Source: Oscillibacter sp. (GTDB taxonomy: Bacteria > Bacillota > Clostridia > Oscillospirales > Oscillospiraceae). From it: a stretch of DNA of 11,262 nucleotides. The notes below the pieces were generated by a model. That model saw only the letters and a program-made list of their open reading frames with translations. It was not told where the DNA came from and searched no databases. The position numbers and the translations under genes are program-made. Shown piece by piece: positions 6,312 through 11,262 of this stretch (its first letter is position 1; every line of letters begins with the position of its first letter). The DNA is taken from NCBI GenBank assembly GCA_003487665.1, contig DNFA01000072.1:1-11262 (forward strand), in the 5' to 3' direction.

Positions 6312-6974
6312 TTACTTTTCCATGGCCTTGACGGCCTTGACGATGCGGCTGGTGCCCAGACGGTCGGCGCCCAGCGCGATGAAATCCTTGGCGTCGTTCA
6401 GGTCGGCGATGCCGCCGGCGGCCTTGATCTTCACATGGGGCGCCACGTGCGCCTTGAACAGCGCCACATCCTCGCGGGTGGCTCCGCCGCCGCCGAAGCC
6501 GGTAGAGGTCTTGATATAGTCCGCGCCGGACTCGCTGACCACACGGCACAGCTCGATCTTCTCGGCGTCGGTCAGCAGGCACGTCTCGATGATGACCTTC
6601 AGCAGCTTGCCGTGGCAATGACCCTTGACATCCCGGATCTCGCTGAGCACCTTGTCATACAGGCCGTCCTTCACCCAGCCGATGTTGATGACCATGTCGA
6701 TCTCGGACGCGCCGTTGGCTACGGCGTCGGACGCCTCGAAGCACTTGGCAGCGGTGGTGTCGTAGCCGTTGGGGAAGCCGATGACGGTGCAGACGGCGAT
6801 CTTGCCGGCCACATATTCCGCCGCCTGCTTCACATAGCTGGCGGGGATGCAGACGCTGGCGCAGCCATATTTGATGCCGTCATCGCAGATGGCCTTGATC
6901 TCCTTCCAGGTGGCGCCCTGCGCGAGCAGCGTGTGATCCACGCGGGAGAGGATATCCTGCAATTCCTTGTCCAT
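6312..6974 (-). CDS. deoC: Deoxyribose-phosphate aldolase
   Basis: A 220-residue class I aldolase that cleaves 2-deoxyribose 5-phosphate into glyceraldehyde 3-phosphate and acetaldehyde, the last step of deoxynucleoside breakdown. The Schiff-base lysine is Lys155 in IKTSTG (154-159). The second lysine of the active site is Lys184 in KIKAAGG (182-188). Asp93 in EIDMV matches the conserved acidic residue of the proton relay. The Gly-rich FGGGGAT (160-166) follows the Schiff-base motif, as usual in Gram-positive DeoC. I chose the ATG at 6972-6974 because AGGAG lies 8 bases before it; the in-frame GTG at 6981-6983 touches that ribosome site. It is first in the deoC-deoD operon. Confidence 0.94.
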   Translation of the reverse strand: MDKELQDILSRVDHTLLAQGATWKEIKAICDDGIKYGCASVCIPASYVKQAAEYVAGKIAVCTVIGFPNGYDTTAAKCFEASDAVANGASEIDMVINIGWVKDGLYDKVLSEIRDVKGHCHGKLLKVIIETCLLTDAEKIELCRVVSESGADYIKTSTGFGGGGATREDVALFKAHVAPHVKIKAAGGIADLNDAKDFIALGADRLGTSRIVKAVKAMEK

Positions 6975-7015
6975 AGTAAACACTCCTTTTCGGAATTTTG
7001 CCTGTCGGTCGTTCT

Positions 7016-7044
7016 ATTGTACCACACAGCGGGGAAAAAGGCAA
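7016..7044 (-). promoter_or_regulatory. Promoter of deoC-deoD
   Basis: On the minus strand TTGCCT (7039-7044) and TACAAT (7016-7021) are 17 bp apart, and the -10 is extended (TGGTACAAT). The predicted start near 7009 gives a leader of about 35 nt. The promoter lies downstream of the hairpin at 7065-7095, so deoC expression does not depend on read-through of that terminator. Confidence 0.65.
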
Positions 7045-7064
7045 GGCGGGCGTATTCGGGTGTG

Positions 7065-7095
7065 AAAAAAGGCGGCTCACAGAGCCGCCTTTTTT
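7065..7095 (-). terminator. Canonical intrinsic terminator between deoC and marR
   Basis: GGCGGCTC (7071-7078) and GAGCCGCC (7082-7089) form a perfect GC-rich 8-bp stem with a 3-nt loop. Six A (7065-7070) and six T (7090-7095) flank it, so it works in either direction and can extend to 14 bp. It lies between two divergent genes and thus serves neither coding transcript. On the minus strand a promoter sits 53 bp upstream of it, which makes termination of a short RNA the likeliest role. Confidence 0.85.
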
Positions 7096-7141
7096 GCAGT
7101 AAAAGGAGAGAGAAATACAATGGGTGGGTATCCTTTCGGAT
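7065..7141 (-). ncRNA. Candidate small RNA of about 77 nt
   Basis: The segment is bounded by a near-consensus minus-strand promoter (7148-7176) and a canonical terminator (7065-7095). With +1 seven bases past the -10, the RNA starts with A and immediately forms AUCC-GAAA-GGAU (7141-7130), a hairpin with a GNRA tetraloop. A linker of about 34 nt follows with ACCCACCC and CUCUCUCCUUUU (7112-7101), then the terminator. The C/U-rich linker resembles the anti-Shine-Dalgarno seed of Gram-positive small RNAs. Its CUCCUUUU is complementary over 8 bases to AAAAGGAG at the deoC ribosome site. No open reading frame is visible in it. An alternative is a leader or attenuator for deoC. No known family was recognised. 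Confidence 0.5.
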
Positions 7142-7147
7142 GAGCCT

Positions 7148-7176
7148 ATCATACAGACTGTTCCTGAGAAAGTCAA
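7148..7176 (-). promoter_or_regulatory. Minus-strand promoter of the candidate small RNA
   Basis: On the minus strand TTGACT (7171-7176) and TATGAT (7148-7153) are separated by 17 bp; each hexamer differs from consensus at one base. It points away from marR. Its -35 lies within AAACCGGTTGAC (minus strand, 7183-7172), a 12-mer found again at the marR promoter. Confidence 0.65.
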
Positions 7177-7259
7177 CCGGTTTGACAGAAGATTAACAAA
7201 TCATTCACAAACTCGCCCGCACGTTCATAGATCGTTTACAGATGCGCCGGGAAAACCGG

Positions 7260-7288
7260 TTGACATTATAAAATGATGGTGATATCAT
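7260..7288 (+). promoter_or_regulatory. Promoter of the marR-ABC exporter operon
   Basis: A perfect TTGACA (7260-7265) and TATCAT (7283-7288) are 17 bp apart. The predicted start is near 7294-7296, inside the left arm of the inverted repeat that follows directly. The leader to the marR ATG is about 50 nt. Confidence 0.8.
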
Positions 7289-7315
7289 TTAGCACACTAA
7301 TATTTTGTGTGCTAA
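7289..7315 (+). promoter_or_regulatory. Inverted-repeat operator, probable MarR site
   Basis: TTAGCACAC (7289-7297) and GTGTGCTAA (7307-7315) are perfect 9-bp inverted arms around an AT-only 9-bp spacer. The element touches the -10 box and covers the predicted start, the classic place for autorepression by the MarR protein encoded next. Centre-to-centre arm spacing is 18 bp, fitting a dimer on nearly two helical turns. Confidence 0.75.
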
Positions 7316-7343
7316 TAATTCTAAAACAGTAAGGAGGGTCGCC

Positions 7344-7802
7344 ATGAAGTTCTGCTTTGAGGAGCGGCCGGAGCACTTCGGGGCGCTGTTCGGCTACTGC
7401 GACCATCAGGTGCATAAGCTGATGGGAAAGCTGCTGAAGCGCTACGACGTGTCGCCCATGCAGTGCCGGACGCTGATGTATCTGCACGGCACAGACGGGC
7501 AGGTGAACCAGAAAACGCTGGAGCGGCACCTGATGGTCAAGCCCAGCACGGTCAACGGCATCGTGGACCGTCTGGAGGAAAAGGGCATGGTGCGGCGCAG
7601 CGTCAGCGAGTGGGACGGTCGGTGCCGCCTGCTGTCGCTGACAGAGGAGGGACGGCGGTTCCACGATGATTTTCAGGACGTGCTGCGGCAGGTGAACGAC
7701 CGGCTGGAGCGGGGCTTCAGCCAGGAGGAAAAAGCGGTGTTCACCGACTTTCTCCTGCGGGCGGCGCGGAATCTGGCGGATGAGGAGGAAACGGAATGTT
7801 GA
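7344..7802 (+). CDS. MarR-family transcriptional regulator
   Basis: A 152-residue winged-helix repressor, expected to act as a dimer on the inverted repeat in front of its own gene. The N-terminal helix (about 11-35) should dimerise. The helix-turn-helix covers about 40-81, with KPSTVNGIVDRLEEKG (66-81) as recognition helix and the wing tip at DGR (91-93). The C-terminal helices (about 103-145) complete the dimer. I chose the ATG at 7344 because AAGGAGG (7331-7337) lies six bases upstream. An in-frame TTG at 7305 lies inside the operator and has no ribosome site. It overlaps the first exporter gene by 7 bp, so regulator and exporter are one operon. It probably responds to a drug-like or toxic ligand exported by the transporter; the ligand is unknown. 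Confidence 0.9.
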   Translation: MKFCFEERPEHFGALFGYCDHQVHKLMGKLLKRYDVSPMQCRTLMYLHGTDGQVNQKTLERHLMVKPSTVNGIVDRLEEKGMVRRSVSEWDGRCRLLSLTEEGRRFHDDFQDVLRQVNDRLERGFSQEEKAVFTDFLLRAARNLADEEETEC

Positions 7803-9532
7803 AAAAGCTGGCGCCCTATACAAAGGGCTACCGCCTGCTGATGCTGCTGGCCATCGCCTGCTCCGCGGGCGAGGCGGTGCTGGAGCTGCTGCTGCCCCAG
7901 GTGATGAGCGACATCGTGGATGTGGGCATCGCCACCGGGGACAGGGCGTATATCCTGACGGCGGGCGTGAAAATGATATTGATGGCGCTGCTGGCGCTGG
8001 CGTGCGGCGTAGGCGCGGCGGCGTTGGCGGCCAGAGCGTCCATGGGCTTCGGCGCGGCGCTGCGCCGGGCGGAGTATGAGCAGGTGCAGCGGTTTTCCTT
8101 CGCCAACATCGAGCGGTTTTCCACCGCCAGTCTGGTGACGCGCCTGACAAACGACGTGGCCTCCGTGCAGATGACCACCTTCATGGGCATGCGCATGCTG
8201 GTGCGCGCCCCCACCATGCTGGTAACGGCGCTGGTCATGGCGCTGATCATCAGCGCCCGGCTCAGCCAGGTGTTTCTGGTGGTGATCCCCCTGCTGGTGA
8301 TCGCGGTGGCCATCGTCATCAAGCGGGTGGGGCCGTTCTTCACCTCCCTGCAGGGCGCCACCGACGACGTGAACCTGGTGGTGCAGGAGGATCTGAACGC
8401 CATCCGCGTGGTGAAATCCTTCGTCCGCGAGGAGCAGGAAAAGGCCAAGTTCGTCCAGCGCAGCGACAGGCTGCGCAGCATGGCGGAGCGCGCCTTCGGC
8501 TTCGTGGTGCTGTTCATGCCGGTGATGATGATCCTCATGGGCGGCACCATCACGGCGGTAATGTGGATCGGCGGCCGCTATGTGTGGGAGGGCACGCTGC
8601 TCTCCGGCGACCTGATCGCCTTCTTCACCTACGTCAGCGAAATACTGATGTCGCTGATGATGGTATCCGTGGTGCTGATGATGCTGACCCGCGCCATCGC
8701 CTGCGGCAAGCGCATCGTGGAGGTGCTGGAGGAGGAGCCGCGCATCACCGATAAGGACGCCGACCCCGCCCTGACGGTGGAGGACGGCAGTATCCGCTTC
8801 GACCATGTGTACTTCAAGTACCACGACACGGCGGAGAGCTGGAATCTGGAGGACGTGAGCTTCTCCGTGCCCAGCGGCGCTACGGTGGGCATCCTGGGCG
8901 GCACCGGCAGCGCCAAGACCACGCTGGTCAGCATGATCCCCCGGCTGTACGACGTGAACGACGGCGCGGTGTTCGTGGGCGGTCACAATGTGAAGAATTA
9001 CACCATGGAGGCGCTGCGCGACGGCTGCGCCATGGTGCTGCAGAAGAACACCCTGTTCTCCGGCACCATCCGGGAGAATCTGCGCTGGGGCGACGAGCAC
9101 GCCACCGATCAGGAGATCGAAGACGCCTGCCGTCTGGCCTGCGCCGACGAGTTCATCGAGAAGATGCCCGACGGCTACGACACCTATATCGAGCAGGGCG
9201 GCACCAACGTCTCCGGCGGCCAGAAGCAGCGCCTGTGCATCGCCCGCGCGGTGCTGCGCAAGCCGAAGATCCTGATCCTGGACGACTCCACCAGCGCGGT
9301 GGACACCGCCACGGATGCGAAGATCCGGGGCGCGCTGAAAACGGCGCTGCCCGGCTGCACCAAGCTCATCATCGCCCAGCGGGTCACGTCCGTCATGGAT
9401 GCCGACCTGATACTGGTCATGGACGACGGGCATATCTCCGCCATGGGCACCCATGACGAGCTGATGAAAACAAGCGACATTTACCGGGAGGTCTATCGCT
9501 CCCAGCAGGAAGGGGTGAGCATCGATGGCTGA
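7796..9532 (+). CDS. Heterodimeric ABC exporter subunit with degenerate ATP site
   Basis: A 578-residue half-exporter: a six-helix type I exporter membrane domain (about 10-305) fused to an ATPase domain (about 330-578). The ATPase has Walker A GGTGSAKT (368-375) with Ala in place of the last Gly, a Q-loop Gln416, and a canonical signature VSGGQ (472-476). In Walker B, ILILDD (492-497), Asp replaces the catalytic Glu, and IAQR has Gln528 in place of the H-loop His. Such losses mark the non-hydrolysing subunit of heterodimers such as BmrC, TM287 and LmrC. Its intact signature should complete the active site on the partner encoded next. The ATG is preceded by GGAGG at 7-8 nt within the end of marR. 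The likely role is multidrug or lipid-like substrate efflux. Confidence 0.92.
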   Translation: MLKKLAPYTKGYRLLMLLAIACSAGEAVLELLLPQVMSDIVDVGIATGDRAYILTAGVKMILMALLALACGVGAAALAARASMGFGAALRRAEYEQVQRFSFANIERFSTASLVTRLTNDVASVQMTTFMGMRMLVRAPTMLVTALVMALIISARLSQVFLVVIPLLVIAVAIVIKRVGPFFTSLQGATDDVNLVVQEDLNAIRVVKSFVREEQEKAKFVQRSDRLRSMAERAFGFVVLFMPVMMILMGGTITAVMWIGGRYVWEGTLLSGDLIAFFTYVSEILMSLMMVSVVLMMLTRAIACGKRIVEVLEEEPRITDKDADPALTVEDGSIRFDHVYFKYHDTAESWNLEDVSFSVPSGATVGILGGTGSAKTTLVSMIPRLYDVNDGAVFVGGHNVKNYTMEALRDGCAMVLQKNTLFSGTIRENLRWGDEHATDQEIEDACRLACADEFIEKMPDGYDTYIEQGGTNVSGGQKQRLCIARAVLRKPKILILDDSTSAVDTATDAKIRGALKTALPGCTKLIIAQRVTSVMDADLILVMDDGHISAMGTHDELMKTSDIYREVYRSQQEGVSIDG

Positions 9533-11262
9533 AGCAAAGCGCGGCGGGCGCGGCCACGGCCCGCAGGGGCACGGCTTCCAGCGTCCCAAGGACTTCCGGG
9601 GCACGGTGAAGAAGCTGCTGGCCTATATCGGGCGCTACAAGGCGTCGCTGGTGCTGGTGTTTATATGCCTTGTCATCAGCTCCGTGGGCTCGGTGATGAG
9701 CAGCTACCTGCTCAAGCCCATTATCAACGACTATATCCTGCCCGGCGACTTTGCCGGGCTGCTGAAGATGCTGGCGCTGCTGCTGGGGCTGTTCCTGCTG
9801 TCGGGTCTGTGCTCCTACGCCTACGCCCGGATCATGGTGCACATCTCCCAGCAGACGGTGGCGCAGCTGCGGCAGGATCTGTTCGACAAGCTGCAATCCC
9901 TGCCCCTGCGGTACTTCGACACCCACCAGTCCGGCGATCTGATGAGCCGCTTCACCAACGATATGGACACCGTGTCGGAGATGATCAACTCCAGCTTCGC
10001 CAGCGTGGTATCCTGTGCCTTGACGTTTATCGGCATTGTTGTTATGATGCTATATATGAACTGGCTGCTGACGCTGATCACCTTCGCGTTTCTGGTGCTG
10101 ATGCTGCTGGTGGTCAAGGGTGTGGGCGGCCGCAGCCGCGTGAGCTTTCAGGCGCAGCAGCAGGCGCTGGGCGCCATGAACGGCTATATTGAGGAGATGG
10201 TGGAGGGGCAGAAGGTCATCAAGGTCTTCAACCACGAGGGCAAGGCCATCGAGCAGTTCGCCGGGCTGAACACCGCGTACCAGACGGCGGCCACCGCCGC
10301 CCAGACCTACTCCGGCGCCATGATGCCGGCCATGGCCAACCTGTCCCGTATCGACTACGCCGTCACCTGCTGTGTGGGCGGCCTGCTGGCCATCGGCGGC
10401 ATGTTCGACGTGGGCTCCCTGGGCGCGTACCTGCTATACGTCAAGCAGGTGAGCCAGCCCATCTCCCAGATCAGCCAGCAGGTGAACGTGCTGCTGGCGG
10501 CCATCGCCGGCGCGGAGCGCATCTTCGCCGTCATGGAGGCCGAGCCGGAGACGGACGAGGGCAAGACCGTCATCGTCCGGGTGGAGAAGAACGGCGACAC
10601 CCTGACGGAAACGGATCGGCGCACCGGCTTCTGGGCATGGAAAAAGCCCGACGGCACGCTGGTGGAGCTGCGGGGCGACGTGCGGTTCGACCATGTGACC
10701 TTCTCCTACGACGGGGAAAAGACGGTGCTCAACGACGTCTCCCTGTTCGCCAAGCCGGGGCAGAAGATCGCCTTCGTTGGCTCTACCGGCGCGGGCAAGA
10801 CCACCATCACCAACCTGATCAACCGGTTCTACGACGTGCAGGAGGGCACCATCACCTACGACGGCATCAACGTGAAGGACATCCAGAAGGCGTCCCTGCG
10901 CCGCTCGCTGGGCATGGTGCTGCAGGATACCCACCTGTTCACCGGCACCATTGCCGACAACATCCGCTATGGCCGTCCGGACGCCACCGACGAGGACATC
11001 CGCGCGGCGGCGCGTCTGGCCAACGCCGACAGCTTCATTCGCCACCTGCCCCAGGGGTATGACACGGTCATCACCGGGGACGGCGGCAGCCTCAGCCAGG
11101 GCGAGCGCCAGCTGCTGGCTATCGCGCGGGCGGCGGTGTCCGACCCGCCGGTGCTGATACTGGACGAGGCCACCAGCTCCATCGATACCCGCACCGAGAC
11201 GCTGATCGAGCAGGGCATGGATTCCCTGATGGAGGGGCGGACGGTGTTCGTCATCGCCCACC
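9525..11262 (+). CDS. Heterodimeric ABC exporter subunit, catalytic half (partial)
   Basis: The first 579 codons of a half-exporter that runs off the right edge. The start ATG overlaps the previous gene by 8 bp. The N-terminus (about 5-22) is rich in Gly, His, Arg and Lys. The membrane domain follows (about 30-330), then an unusual linker of about 45 residues (341-385) with FWAWKKPDG before the ATPase. Walker A is GSTGAGKT (419-426), Q-loop Gln467, signature LSQGE (523-527) with Gln in place of the first Gly, and Walker B LILDEA (544-549) with the catalytic Glu548. The last complete codon is the H-loop histidine. It pairs with the upstream degenerate subunit: its own Walker motifs form the working site, its altered signature the silent one. 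About 30-50 residues are probably missing. Confidence 0.93.
   Translation, partial: MAEAKRGGRGHGPQGHGFQRPKDFRGTVKKLLAYIGRYKASLVLVFICLVISSVGSVMSSYLLKPIINDYILPGDFAGLLKMLALLLGLFLLSGLCSYAYARIMVHISQQTVAQLRQDLFDKLQSLPLRYFDTHQSGDLMSRFTNDMDTVSEMINSSFASVVSCALTFIGIVVMMLYMNWLLTLITFAFLVLMLLVVKGVGGRSRVSFQAQQQALGAMNGYIEEMVEGQKVIKVFNHEGKAIEQFAGLNTAYQTAATAAQTYSGAMMPAMANLSRIDYAVTCCVGGLLAIGGMFDVGSLGAYLLYVKQVSQPISQISQQVNVLLAAIAGAERIFAVMEAEPETDEGKTVIVRVEKNGDTLTETDRRTGFWAWKKPDGTLVELRGDVRFDHVTFSYDGEKTVLNDVSLFAKPGQKIAFVGSTGAGKTTITNLINRFYDVQEGTITYDGINVKDIQKASLRRSLGMVLQDTHLFTGTIADNIRYGRPDATDEDIRAAARLANADSFIRHLPQGYDTVITGDGGSLSQGERQLLAIARAAVSDPPVLILDEATSSIDTRTETLIEQGMDSLMEGRTVFVIAH

Noticed and set aside
6975..6983. 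GTG start extending DeoC by three residues
   Set aside because: The GTG directly abuts the AGGAG ribosome site, leaving no spacing. The ATG at 6974 is properly placed.
7120..7143. Seven-codon plus-strand peptide (MGGYPFG) behind an AAAAGGAG sequence
   Set aside because: No plus-strand promoter is seen between the hairpin at 7065-7095 and this frame, and the purine-rich stretch is better explained as the complement of the small RNA linker.
7305..7343. Upstream TTG start extending MarR by 13 residues
   Set aside because: The TTG lies inside the operator, close to the predicted transcription start, with no ribosome site. The ATG at 7344 has AAGGAGG at ideal spacing.
7673..9604. Minus-strand open frame of 643 codons opposite the first exporter gene
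   Set aside because: The product is a His/Gln/Gly/Ala-rich antisense shadow. The plus strand encodes a full ABC exporter subunit.

Overview
The window looks like part of a chromosome from a GC-rich, low-oxygen Firmicute. Strong AGGAGG-type ribosome binding sites, sigma-A-like promoters, a BMP lipoprotein with a Nup-type ABC transporter, and a MarR-controlled heterodimeric ABC exporter all fit the Clostridia. High GC in third codon positions suggests an Oscillospiraceae-like gut organism. That placement is inference, because no rRNA or marker gene is present.

Region 1 (about 1-7050, minus strand) is a nucleoside uptake and salvage block. In transcription order it reads deoC (deoxyribose-phosphate aldolase), deoD (purine nucleoside phosphorylase), a BMP-family nucleoside-binding lipoprotein, a double-domain ABC ATPase (NupO-like) and two permeases (NupP- and NupQ-like). 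The likely flow is capture of nucleosides by the lipoprotein, import by the ATPase/permease complex, phosphorolysis by DeoD, and breakdown of deoxyribose 5-phosphate by DeoC. The phosphopentomutase that would link DeoD to DeoC is not in the window. Promoter-like sequences suggest three transcripts: deoC-deoD, the lipoprotein alone (strong promoter, 5'-terminal stem-loop, own terminator), and nupO-nupP-nupQ with overlapping stop and start codons.

Region 2 (about 6975-7343) is a 369-bp divergent intergenic region and the least ordinary part of the window. It holds the deoC promoter, a canonical terminator hairpin, a minus-strand promoter just upstream of that terminator, and the marR promoter with a 9+9 bp inverted-repeat operator. 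The promoter-terminator pair predicts a stand-alone RNA of about 77 nt. It would begin with a GNRA-loop hairpin, carry a C/U-rich anti-Shine-Dalgarno-like stretch, and end in the terminator.

Region 3 (7344-11262, plus strand) is a MarR-regulated drug-exporter operon. A MarR regulator and two ABC half-exporters overlap by a few bases at each junction. The first exporter half has a degenerate ATP site (Ala in Walker A, Asp for the catalytic Glu, Gln for the H-loop His). The second keeps canonical Walker B and H-loop residues but has an altered LSQGE signature. This is the expected asymmetry of a BmrCD/TM287-288/LmrCD-type heterodimer. The window ends inside the second half-exporter, exactly at its H-loop histidine.

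The most unusual structural feature outside region 2 is a 22-23 bp tandem repeat behind the lipoprotein gene. It repeats the loop and 3' arm of that gene's own terminator, giving four stacked copies. No new protein system is visible; the novelty candidates are RNA-level and regulatory.
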